Shown here one piece after another: positions 1 through 6,511 of a DNA stretch of 7,873 bases (positions are counted from its first letter, which is position 1; each line of letters starts with the position of its first letter). The stretch spans positions 1 to 7,873 of the forward strand of contig URMI01000041.1 in the NCBI GenBank assembly GCA_900548845.1, in the 5' to 3' direction. The position numbers and the translations under genes were made by a program. The notes under the pieces are model-generated. The model was not told the origin of the DNA. It did not search any database and worked only from the letters and a program-made list of their open reading frames with translations. Source of the stretch: an uncultured Clostridia bacterium (GTDB lineage: Bacteria; Bacillota; Clostridia; Christensenellales; Borkfalkiaceae).

Positions 1-15
1 ACGCTCTTCCGATCT
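1..15 (+). other. Illumina adapter remnant at contig end
   Basis: Bases 1-15 read ACGCTCTTCCGATCT, identical to the last 15 bases of the common TruSeq read adapter. Genuine genomic sequence therefore probably begins at about base 16. Bases 1-15 should not be translated as part of the first gene. This is a direct match to a known synthetic sequence. It implies an untrimmed read end at the contig edge. Confidence 0.93.
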
Positions 16-23
16 CCCACCTT

Positions 24-545
24 GTGTTCCATTTCGGGAGCATACATTACGATACCTTCCTCACGGGGCAGCTCTACCGCCTGCGGGAAGAGGAGGGCGT
101 CGAAGCTTCCCCCGATCATCACATCGAAAAGGAATACCGCCCCTGGAAGGGCTTCTTCATCGGCGCGCTCATCGGGCTTCCCGTGCTCATCCTCGGCATC
201 CTCGCGGGGGCGTTCGAAGGAACGGGCGCGGGCGACGGCGCGCTTTGGGCGTTCATCATGCTCGCGGGCTGCGCCATCATGCCCGTCTCGTGGCTGAGGA
301 ATTATGTTCCCTCGCTTGCGGGGCTCTCCTATTTCTGGACCATCCTCACCGTTCTCGTGCCCATCCTCGTGAGCGGCGTGTTCTATATCCTCGGCGCCTA
401 TGCGAACAAGCGCAAGCGTGCCCAAAAAGAGGCGCGCGAAGAGGCGGTCAGGCGGGCTGCGGAAGAGGCGCGTCAAGCCCGTCTCCATCACGAACAGACG
501 GAGGCGCAGCGCTTAAAGACGCTGCAGTCCAAGAAGAAGAAATGA
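24..545 (+). CDS. Three-helix membrane protein with charged coiled-coil tail, probably 5'-partial; function unknown
   Basis: I do not recognise the family. From the GTG at 24 the product is 173 residues. It has a polar N-terminal segment (1-42), three hydrophobic helices at about 43-64, 72-91 and 102-126, and a tail (127-173) rich in Lys, Arg, Glu and Ala that should form a cytosolic coiled coil and ends in KKKK. The frame stays open to the contig edge with no stop, and no ribosome binding site can be seen before the GTG. The true start is therefore probably lost upstream, and GTG 24 is only the first available start. The stop TGA overlaps the rsmD start as ATGA, so it is the upstream member of the rsmD-coaD-aroF-pheA operon. 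The tail could bind nucleic acid or a protein partner, but nothing shows which. Confidence 0.75.
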   Translation: MFHFGSIHYDTFLTGQLYRLREEEGVEASPDHHIEKEYRPWKGFFIGALIGLPVLILGILAGAFEGTGAGDGALWAFIMLAGCAIMPVSWLRNYVPSLAGLSYFWTILTVLVPILVSGVFYILGAYANKRKRAQKEAREEAVRRAAEEARQARLHHEQTEAQRLKTLQSKKKK

Positions 546-1084
546 GGATCGTTGCGGGAAAATACCGCGGCCGCGTCTTGCAGGAATTCCGGGGCATGGA
601 CATCCGCCCCACTGCCGACCGCGTCAAAGAGTCCGTCTTTCAGATCTTAACGCCTTCCCTTCAAGGGGCGCGCGTTCTCGATCTCTTTGCGGGGAGCGGG
701 GCGCTCGGCATCGAGAGCCTCTCGCGCGGGGCAGAGGAAGCGGTCTTCAACGACAGTTCCAAGGAAAGCCTCAAAGTCTGCCGCGCCAATTTGCAGAAGG
801 TGGGCGAAAGCGCTGCCGTTTACAACCTCGATTATAAGAGCTGTTTGAGGAGCGTTTCGGGCAAGTTCCGCCTCATCTTCTGCGACCCGCCCTACCGCAT
901 GGAGTGCCTTGCGGAAATTCTGGCGCTCGTGAAAGAGCGCGGGCTTTTGGAAGAGGGCGGGCTCGTCGTCTTCGAAGGGGAGCGCGAGGAGAGCGCCCCC
1001 GAGGGCTGGGAAATTGCCGATGCGCGCCGCTACGGCCGCACGCGGGTGACTTTTTTCCGCCCTGCGGTAGGAGGAGAGCAATGA
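542..1084 (+). CDS. rsmD: 16S rRNA (guanine966-N2)-methyltransferase RsmD
   Basis: RsmD uses S-adenosylmethionine to methylate N2 of G966 in 16S rRNA during 30S assembly. The 180-residue length is normal for the family. Diagnostic parts are the N-terminal RIVAGKYRGR (2-11), the RPTADRVKESVF segment (22-33), the SAM-binding loop LDLFAGSGALGIE (46-58) and the catalytic DPPY (115-118) typical of N2-guanine methyltransferases. The ATG at 542 is chosen because the family N-terminus begins exactly there; the frame is open further upstream, but that part has no homology-like features. It overlaps the preceding stop (ATGA), and its own TGA overlaps the coaD start (ATGA). In Bacillus the orthologue is ylbH, also directly before coaD (ylbI). 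The ribosome binding site is weak (AAGAAG repeats), consistent with coupling to the upstream gene. Confidence 0.95.
   Translation: MRIVAGKYRGRVLQEFRGMDIRPTADRVKESVFQILTPSLQGARVLDLFAGSGALGIESLSRGAEEAVFNDSSKESLKVCRANLQKVGESAAVYNLDYKSCLRSVSGKFRLIFCDPPYRMECLAEILALVKERGLLEEGGLVVFEGEREESAPEGWEIADARRYGRTRVTFFRPAVGGEQ
1069..1076 (+). promoter_or_regulatory. Strong Shine-Dalgarno of coaD
   Basis: AGGAGGAG lies inside the last codons of rsmD, four bases before the ATG at 1081. It fixes the coaD start against a frame that stays open upstream to about 904. Confidence 0.85.
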
Positions 1085-1554
1085 AAAAATGCGTATTCGC
1101 GGGGACGTTCGATCCATTCACGCTCGGGCATGACGACACCGTGAAAAAGTGCCTCGCCCTCTTTGACGAAGTCACGATCGCCATTGCCGAAAACAAGCGC
1201 AAGCACTGCATGTTTTCGCTCGAAGAGCGCCTTACTATGGTGCAAAAGACCTATGAGAACGAGCCGAGCGTTAAAGTGCTCGCATGGGACGGCGTCATCG
1301 TCGATCTTCTCAAAAAAGAAAACACCCGCTTCTATGTGCGCGGGCTCCGCAATACGGTGGACTTCGAGTACGAGAACGCCGACTTTTACGCGAGCCGCGA
1401 TCTCGACAAGGAGATGATCACCCTCTATCTCCCCTGCGAGAAGGAGCACCTGCACATCAGTTCGACCTTAGTCAAAAACTGCATTTCGTTCGGGAAGCCG
1501 TTTGACCAGTACGTCCCCGCCGCAGTTTACTCATATATCACAACAAGAGGATAA
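1081..1554 (+). CDS. coaD: Phosphopantetheine adenylyltransferase (PPAT)
   Basis: CoaD transfers AMP from ATP to 4'-phosphopantetheine, giving dephospho-CoA, the penultimate step of coenzyme A synthesis in the cytosol. The 157 residues match the usual length. Visible family marks are the nucleotidyltransferase start CVFAGTFDPFTLGH with the T/HxGH motif at 14-17, the Lys/Arg-rich loop and MFSLEER (44-50), RGLRNTVDFEYE (87-98), and ISSTLVK (126-132), which corresponds to the ISSSxVK ATP-binding signature. The stretch just before ISSTLVK (LPCEKEHLH) departs from the more usual hydrophobic/Ser-rich version but keeps the motif. The start is set by the strong ribosome binding site at 1069 and the ATGA overlap with rsmD. 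The DAHP synthase gene follows after a 3-nt gap. The rsmD-coaD pairing is widespread in bacteria. Confidence 0.95.
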   Translation: MKKCVFAGTFDPFTLGHDDTVKKCLALFDEVTIAIAENKRKHCMFSLEERLTMVQKTYENEPSVKVLAWDGVIVDLLKKENTRFYVRGLRNTVDFEYENADFYASRDLDKEMITLYLPCEKEHLHISSTLVKNCISFGKPFDQYVPAAVYSYITTRG

Positions 1555-1557
1555 TTT

Positions 1558-2586
1558 ATGTTCACAAGACAGGCTCACATCCCTTCTCCCGAGCAGCTGC
1601 GCGACGAGCTGCCGCTGACCAAAGAACTCACCGCCATCAAAAAGGAGCGCGACCGCCTTACGATGGACGTCATCGCGGGGCGCACCGAAAAGCTCCTCCT
1701 CATCATCGGGCCTTGTTCCGCGCACGAGAGCGCGCCCGTGCTCGAATATGTGCGCCGCCTGGGCAAGCTCAACGAGCGCGTCAAGGATAAGCTCGTCCTC
1801 GTTCCCCGTATCTACACCAACAAGCCGCGCACCAAGGGCGTGGGCTACAAGGGCATGTTCTCCCAGCCCGACCCCGAAAACAAGGAAGACATCGTCCGCG
1901 GCATCCGCACCATCCGCGAGCTGCACATCCACGCCATCGAGGAGAGCGGGCTCTCGGCGGCGGACGAGATGCTCTATCCCGAAAACTATCCCTTCCTCGA
2001 AGATCTTTTAACGTATATCGCCGTGGGGGCGCGTTCGAGCGAAAATCAGATGCACCGCCTGGTTTCGAGCGGCATCGATCTTCCCGTCGGCATCAAGAAC
2101 CCCATGGGCGGCTCTATCCCCGTCATGCTCAACTCCATCTTTGCGGCGCAGAGCCCGCAGGTCTTCAAATACGGCAACTATCAGGTGGCGACGGACGGCA
2201 ACGAGTACGCCCACGCCGTCCTTCGGGGCATGGTCGATTCCTACGGCAACGACATCCCCAACTTCCACTACGAGACGGTGATGCGCGTCTTCGAAGGCTA
2301 CCGCCGCTCCAACGGCGAGCTCAAGAACCCCGCCGTCATCATCGACGCCAACCATTCCAATTCGGGCAAGCAGTTCCGCCAGCAGATCAGGATCGTGGAG
2401 GAGGTCATGCAGAACCGTCTCTACGACGCGGACTTCAAGCAGATCGTCAAGGGGTTCATGATCGAAAGCTTCCTCGTCGAGGGCAATCAGAAGCACGATA
2501 TCGTCTTCGGGCAGTCCATCACCGATCCCTGCCTCGGCTGGGAGGATACCGAGCGGCTCATCCTCGACATTGCGGAGAAGGCATGA
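1558..2586 (+). CDS. aroF: 3-deoxy-7-phosphoheptulonate (DAHP) synthase, type I-alpha (AroF/AroG/AroH family)
   Basis: DAHP synthase condenses phosphoenolpyruvate with erythrose 4-phosphate, the entry step of the shikimate pathway. The 342 residues resemble the E. coli AroF/G/H class in length and motifs: IIGPCSAH (49-56, metal-binding Cys53), KPRT (89-92), GARSSENQ (157-164), GIKNP (178-182), DANHSNSGK (263-271, metal ligand His266), MIESF (301-305, Glu303) and SITDPCLGW (320-328, Asp323). The N-terminal segment of about 40 residues before the barrel is retained. In E. coli enzymes this region takes part in feedback inhibition, so allosteric control by an aromatic amino acid is likely. AAGAGGA inside the end of coaD is a well-placed ribosome binding site. 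The TGA overlaps the pheA ATG, which suggests phenylalanine as the relevant end product. The symbol is generic: aroF, aroG and aroH cannot be told apart from sequence alone. The fused type I-beta form is excluded because there is no chorismate mutase domain. Confidence 0.95.
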   Translation: MFTRQAHIPSPEQLRDELPLTKELTAIKKERDRLTMDVIAGRTEKLLLIIGPCSAHESAPVLEYVRRLGKLNERVKDKLVLVPRIYTNKPRTKGVGYKGMFSQPDPENKEDIVRGIRTIRELHIHAIEESGLSAADEMLYPENYPFLEDLLTYIAVGARSSENQMHRLVSSGIDLPVGIKNPMGGSIPVMLNSIFAAQSPQVFKYGNYQVATDGNEYAHAVLRGMVDSYGNDIPNFHYETVMRVFEGYRRSNGELKNPAVIIDANHSNSGKQFRQQIRIVEEVMQNRLYDADFKQIVKGFMIESFLVEGNQKHDIVFGQSITDPCLGWEDTERLILDIAEKA

Positions 2587-3386
2587 GCGCGCGGTACAGC
2601 TGTCTCGGGCCCCAAGGGAGCTATTCCGAGCTCGCCGCCCTGCGCTTTTCGGGGGGAGAGGGGGAGATCGTCCTCTGCCCCGACTTTTACGCCGCCGTCT
2701 CCGCCCTTCAAAAGGGAGAGGCGGACTTTGCTGTACTTCCCATCGAAAATTCCATCCAGGGGGGCGTACTGAAGAATTTAGACCTTCTCGAACGCCCCGA
2801 CGCGCCCTTCGCCGTCGAAGAGCTCGTCCTTGCGATCGACCACCGCCTTGCAATGCTCGAGGGCGTTTCCTGCGATGCCATCGAGCGCATCTATTCGCAC
2901 GAACAGGCGATCGGCCAGTGCGCGGAGTACCTTCATGTGCACTTCCCGAACGCAAAGCTGCTTTACACCCGCTCGACGGCGGAAAGCTTAGAAAAGCTCG
3001 ACGCGCATTCGGCGGGCATCGTCGGCGCACACGCCAAAAAACAGGGCGTCGTGCTCTCGAAGGAGAATATTGCCGACGAAAAGCGCAACTTCACGCGCTT
3101 TCTGCGCCTCGTGCGGCGGAGAGAAGCGCACCCGGAGCGCAGCGAAAAAGTGTTCTTCTGCGCCACCTGCAAGCACCGCCCGGGCTCTTTGTACGAGCTG
3201 TTGGGCGTCTTTGCCCGCTCGGGCATCAACCTCACCCGCATCGAGAGCCGTCCCATCCGCGACGTGTTCGGCGAATACCGCTTCTTCATCGAGATCGACG
3301 GCGACATCGCCCGTAAGGAAGTCGTTGCCGCCCTCAAAGAGGCGGAGGAATCTTGCCGGCAGTTCCATATCATCGGCGCCTACTAA
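2583..3386 (+). CDS. pheA: Prephenate dehydratase, monofunctional, with C-terminal ACT domain
   Basis: This enzyme decarboxylates and dehydrates prephenate to phenylpyruvate, the committed step to phenylalanine. The 267 residues hold only the dehydratase and regulatory domains, without the chorismate mutase of the E. coli P-protein. Visible marks are LGPQGSYSE (8-16), VLPIENSIQGGV (51-62), SHEQAIGQC (105-113), STAES (131-135) and NFTRF with the catalytic Thr171 (169-173). The ACT domain spans about 188-264, with PGSLYELL (200-207) and the phenylalanine-binding ESRP (221-224), so feedback inhibition by phenylalanine is expected. The ATG overlaps the aroF stop (ATGA), with GGAGAAGG as ribosome binding site at 2574-2581, so translation should be coupled to DAHP synthase. 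It is the last gene of the operon. Its TAA overlaps the stop of the convergent downstream gene, and no terminator hairpin is visible. Confidence 0.96.
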   Translation: MSARYSCLGPQGSYSELAALRFSGGEGEIVLCPDFYAAVSALQKGEADFAVLPIENSIQGGVLKNLDLLERPDAPFAVEELVLAIDHRLAMLEGVSCDAIERIYSHEQAIGQCAEYLHVHFPNAKLLYTRSTAESLEKLDAHSAGIVGAHAKKQGVVLSKENIADEKRNFTRFLRLVRRREAHPERSEKVFFCATCKHRPGSLYELLGVFARSGINLTRIESRPIRDVFGEYRFFIEIDGDIARKEVVAALKEAEESCRQFHIIGAY

Positions 3387-4315
3387 ACAGGGAAAACAAG
3401 CAGCGCGAGGGGATAGCAAAACGCAAAGGCGAGCAGCCCGTGCGCGCATTTGACAAGGAGAAAGGGCAGCATCTTTACGCCCGCTCCCGCAAGGAAGGAG
3501 AGCTGCTGCGCGTTGACGCACAGCCCGCCGAAGCTCACCTCTGCGGCGGCGAGGGCGAGCGAGAGCGGCGTTTTCAGCTTTGCAAGCGCCGAAACGCCTG
3601 CCGTCACCTCCAAAAGCCCCGAAAGGATGCCCTCTCCGTACCCCGAAAGGGGCGGAAGAATAGAAAACAGCATCTCTTTGATGCAGAAAAAGAGCGCGAT
3701 GAGCGCCCCGACCGAGAGCACCGCCTGCACGGCGGAGATAAGGAGCGCGGAGAAGGGCTCCCGCGCTTTGGGCAGGGGCGGCGGCGCGGGCTCTGCCTTG
3801 TGCCGCGTGAGGCGGGGGAGCAAAAACCCTGCGCTCCATACCGCCAGAAGGTGCGAACCAAAGAGAACGATCCCCGCTGCGGGGGAGCCGAACATCGCCG
3901 CCGCCGCGCCGAGGCAGAACGCAGGCCCCGACGTCGAGGCAAGGCAGGCGGTGTAAAAGACGTCGCCTTTTTGGAGGCGGCCCTCCGAAGCAAGCTCCGC
4001 GAGCGTCCTCGCGCCTGCGGGATAGCCCGAAAGCAGCGAAAGCAGCATGGCGCCCGCTCCCGCGCCCGGGATGCGGAAGAGCTTTTCCGCAAAAGGGGAG
4101 AGCCGCCTCGTGAGCGACAAAAAGGCGGGCGAGCGCACCATCAGCGAAAGGACGACAAGCAGGGGCAGCGCCGTCGGCACAATGGCGGTGAGCCACAGCA
4201 TGAGACCATTGAGAACGCTCTGCCCAAAGCGGGCGGGCGACGAGAGAAAGACCGCCGCAAAGAGAACGAGCAGCAAAAAGGCGGCGGCGGACGTTATTTT
4301 TTTCATACGGGGCAT
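3383..4315 (-). CDS. ylbJ: YlbJ-like sporulation integral membrane protein (nucleoside-recognition/Gate-type fold)
   Basis: The product is a 310-residue, very hydrophobic protein with roughly eight membrane segments. The family call rests on GYPAGA (97-102), STSGPAF (127-133), GLLEVTAGV (233-241) and FGGLCVNAQ (262-270), the landmarks I associate with YlbJ and related Gate-domain proteins. Context supports it, because rsmD and coaD on one side and a YlbK-type patatin on the other reproduce the Bacillus ylbH-I-J-K set. In Bacillus, ylbJ belongs to the mother-cell sigma-E regulon and is needed for proper spore formation; its transported substrate is not established. This copy is inverted relative to its neighbours and shorter than the Bacillus protein (about 400 residues). 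The ATG at 4315 has a weak GTAGGG site upstream; the in-frame ATG at 4306 is a possible alternative. Another Gate-domain transporter is the main competing reading. Confidence 0.75.
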   Translation of the reverse strand: MPRMKKITSAAAFLLLVLFAAVFLSSPARFGQSVLNGLMLWLTAIVPTALPLLVVLSLMVRSPAFLSLTRRLSPFAEKLFRIPGAGAGAMLLSLLSGYPAGARTLAELASEGRLQKGDVFYTACLASTSGPAFCLGAAAAMFGSPAAGIVLFGSHLLAVWSAGFLLPRLTRHKAEPAPPPLPKAREPFSALLISAVQAVLSVGALIALFFCIKEMLFSILPPLSGYGEGILSGLLEVTAGVSALAKLKTPLSLALAAAEVSFGGLCVNAQQLSFLAGAGVKMLPFLLVKCAHGLLAFAFCYPLALLVFPV

Positions 4316-4332
4316 ACGTTACCCTACGCCCC

Positions 4333-4342
4333 GGAGGAGGAG
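4333..4342 (+). promoter_or_regulatory. Shine-Dalgarno of the patatin gene
   Basis: GGAGGAGGAG lies three bases before the ATG at 4346. It decides the start of this gene, whose frame is otherwise open for almost a kilobase upstream across the antisense strand of the YlbJ-like gene. Confidence 0.85.
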
Positions 4343-4345
4343 ATT

Positions 4346-5185
4346 ATGCGCAAAACTTTGGGGCTCGCCCTCGGTTCGGGCGGGGCGCGCGGCATCGCGC
4401 ACATCGGTTTTTTGCAGGCGCTCGAAGAAGCGGGCATCCGTCCCGACTATGTGACGGGCTGTTCGATGGGCGCCATCGTGGGGGCGTGCTACTGCGCGGG
4501 GCTCCCGCTCGAAACGCTGAGGGAAGTCGCGCTCTCTTTGAAACTTTCCAAGATCGCGACGCTCAACATCAATCCCATCCGCGCCAACGGGCTGCTGCGC
4601 TTCAACAAGGCGCGCCAGCTCCTCGAAGAGTATCTCGGCGATATCACCTTTGAAGACCTCAAGATCCCCTTCTCCTGCATCGCGGTCGATTTCGCGGCGG
4701 GGAAGGTGGTCGAACTCAAAGAGGGCAACGTCATCGACGCCATCCTCGCCTCGAGCTCCATCCCGGGGGCGTTCACGCCCGCCGTCATCGGCGATAAGAC
4801 GCTCGTGGACGGCGGCATTTTAGAGCGCGTGCCCACCAAGGAAGTGCGCGAGATGGGCGCCGAAGTCATCGTCGCCGTCGACGTTCTGGGAGATCTTACC
4901 GCAAAAAAGGCGTCGCCCAACCTCGTCGATACCCTCCTTCGCTGCATCGACATCATGGATACCCGCCTCACGCAGAGGAAGAAGCGCTCGCGCGCCCGCT
5001 ATATCGACCTGTGGCTGGAGCCCGAGCTCGGCGCAATGGACCAGTACCTCGTCAAGAACCTCGATTTCGCGCTCGACAAGGGATACGAGCTCGGGGTGAA
5101 GTACCGCGACGAGATCAAGGCGCTTGTGGAGGGAGACGCGGAAGACAAGGGCGAGAAGGGCGAGGGCGCCCCGCAGGGGAAGTAA
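4346..5185 (+). CDS. ylbK: Patatin-like phospholipase/esterase, YlbK/RssA (NTE) type
   Basis: Patatin-family serine hydrolases cleave acyl esters of (phospho)lipids with a Ser-Asp dyad. The 279-residue product has the oxyanion-hole loop GSGGARG (10-16), the nucleophile elbow GCSMG with Ser40 (38-42), ASSSIPGAF (135-143) and the DGG with catalytic Asp155 (155-157), so it should be an active enzyme. There is no signal peptide or membrane segment, so it is presumably cytosolic or peripheral. The C-terminus (about 262-279) is a low-complexity Gly/Glu/Lys tail. The start is set by the strong ribosome binding site at 4333. Only 30 bases separate it from the divergent YlbJ-like gene, and rarA follows after 3 nt, so the two are probably cotranscribed. 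The physiological substrate is unknown. The symbol rests on family resemblance plus proximity to rsmD-coaD-ylbJ. Confidence 0.88.
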   Translation: MRKTLGLALGSGGARGIAHIGFLQALEEAGIRPDYVTGCSMGAIVGACYCAGLPLETLREVALSLKLSKIATLNINPIRANGLLRFNKARQLLEEYLGDITFEDLKIPFSCIAVDFAAGKVVELKEGNVIDAILASSSIPGAFTPAVIGDKTLVDGGILERVPTKEVREMGAEVIVAVDVLGDLTAKKASPNLVDTLLRCIDIMDTRLTQRKKRSRARYIDLWLEPELGAMDQYLVKNLDFALDKGYELGVKYRDEIKALVEGDAEDKGEKGEGAPQGK

Positions 5186-5188
5186 GGC

Positions 5189-6496
5189 ATGACCGATCTT
5201 TTCGACTTCAACGACAACGAGGAGAAGGCAAAGCCGCTCGCCGAGCGCATGCGCGCCTCCTCGTTCAAAGATTTTGTGGGGCAGGAAAAGCTCGTTGCGG
5301 AAGGCTCGCTCCTCCGCCGCGCCATCTCGCTCGACCGTCTGGGCAGCTGCATCTTCTGGGGGCCGCCCGGCTGCGGCAAGACGACGCTTGCCAACGTCAT
5401 CGCCGCGCAGGCGGACGGGGAGTTCGTGCGCCTCAATGCGGTGACGGCGGGCGTCGCGGACGTGCGCCGCGCCGTCGAGGAAGCGCGGGAAAATTTGCGC
5501 CTTCGCGGCCGCCGCACTTACCTTCTTTTGGATGAGTGCCACCGCTTCAACAAGGCGCAGCTCGATTCCCTGCTCCCTTCCGTCGAGCAGGGCATCCTCA
5601 TCTTCATCGGCTCGACGACGGAAAACCCGTACGCTTCCATGACGCCCGCCATCGTTTCGCGGTGCCGCGTGTTCGAATTTGAGCCGCTCAAAGAGAGCGA
5701 TATCCTGAAGGCGCTTTTTCGGGCGCTCAAAGATAAGCGCAAGGGCCTCGGCAATTACATGGCGGAAGCGGACGAAGAGGCGATGGAGCACATCGCAAGG
5801 ACGGCGGCGGGCGATCTGCGCTTTGCCTACAACGCGTTGGAGCTCGCCGTCCTCACGACGCCGCCGGGGAGCGACGGGCGCATCCGCGTGACCCTGCAAG
5901 ACGCGGAAAATTCGACGGGCAGACGCTCGCTCGCCTTCAATGAGGATCAATATTACGATATGCTCTCCGCCTTCTGCAAATCGCTGCGCGGGAGCGATTC
6001 GAACGCCGCGCTCTACTACGCCATGCGGCTCATCGAAGGGGGATGCGACCCCCGCCTCATTTTACGGCGCACCGTCGTGCATGCTGCCGAGGACGTGGGG
6101 CTTGCAGACCCGAACGCCCTCACCGTCGCAACGAGCGCCCTCACCGCCTTCGAGCACTTAGGCGCGCCCGAGGGGTTTTTGCCCCTTTCGGAAGCCGTCA
6201 TTTACGTTGCGGAAGCGCCCAAAAGCCAGTCGACGAAGGTCGCCATGTTCGCGGCGCAAAAGGACGCCAAAGAGGCGCCTTTGGGGGCTGTTCCGCCCTA
6301 TTTGCGCGATATTTCCTACGGCGACGACAAGCGGAAGGCGGAGCGGAAGAACTACCTCTACCCGCACGATTTCGGCGGCTGGGTCAAACAGCAGTACCTT
6401 CCCGACGAGCTCAAAGACCGCGTCTATTATACGCCGAGCGAGAACGGATTCGAGCGGGAGGTGAGGCGCATCCGCAAAGAAAAGGGCATGGAATAG
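5189..6496 (+). CDS. rarA: Replication-associated recombination protein RarA (MgsA/WRNIP1 family AAA+ ATPase)
   Basis: RarA is a clamp-loader-like ATPase that acts at stalled replication forks and helps restart or recombinational repair. The 435 residues are full length. Visible parts are an N-terminal PLAERMRASSFKDFVGQEKL segment (16-35), Walker A GPPGCGKTT (58-66), Walker B LLLDECHRF (112-120), sensor 1 GSTTENP (141-147), the SRC arginine-finger region (157-159), sensor 2 AGDLRFAYNALE (207-218), and the C-terminal oligomerisation domain starting near KSLRGSD (264-270) and including HAAEDVGLADP (298-308). The Walker B carries Cys where Ile is common in DEIHRF, a mild substitution. The ATG at 5189 lies 3 nt after the patatin stop, with a GGGGAAG/AAGG site overlapping that junction. 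A strong bidirectional terminator lies downstream at 6594. Confidence 0.96.
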   Translation: MTDLFDFNDNEEKAKPLAERMRASSFKDFVGQEKLVAEGSLLRRAISLDRLGSCIFWGPPGCGKTTLANVIAAQADGEFVRLNAVTAGVADVRRAVEEARENLRLRGRRTYLLLDECHRFNKAQLDSLLPSVEQGILIFIGSTTENPYASMTPAIVSRCRVFEFEPLKESDILKALFRALKDKRKGLGNYMAEADEEAMEHIARTAAGDLRFAYNALELAVLTTPPGSDGRIRVTLQDAENSTGRRSLAFNEDQYYDMLSAFCKSLRGSDSNAALYYAMRLIEGGCDPRLILRRTVVHAAEDVGLADPNALTVATSALTAFEHLGAPEGFLPLSEAVIYVAEAPKSQSTKVAMFAAQKDAKEAPLGAVPPYLRDISYGDDKRKAERKNYLYPHDFGGWVKQQYLPDELKDRVYYTPSENGFEREVRRIRKEKGME

Positions 6497-6511
6497 CGCA
6501 AAAACGGGAAA

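Noticed and set aside
245..541. N-terminal extension of RsmD by 99 residues
   Set aside because: The extension overlaps the membrane-protein gene out of frame and is Arg/His/Ala-rich; the RsmD family N-terminus begins at the ATG at 542.
2008..3030. Minus-strand open frame of 340 codons opposite aroF and pheA
   Set aside because: Both plus-strand genes are unmistakable full-length enzymes; the reverse frame is Arg/Ala/Pro-rich with no recognisable domain.
3353..4345. Open frame of about 330 codons upstream of, and in frame with, the patatin gene
   Set aside because: It is antisense to the YlbJ-like gene. Its translation is a low-complexity Arg/Gly/Glu/Lys string without motifs, and a strong ribosome binding site defines the start at 4346. 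It is a shadow of high GC content.
4820..5950. Minus-strand open frame of 376 codons opposite the patatin gene and rarA
   Set aside because: It spans the junction of two well-supported plus-strand genes and has the composition of an antisense shadow.
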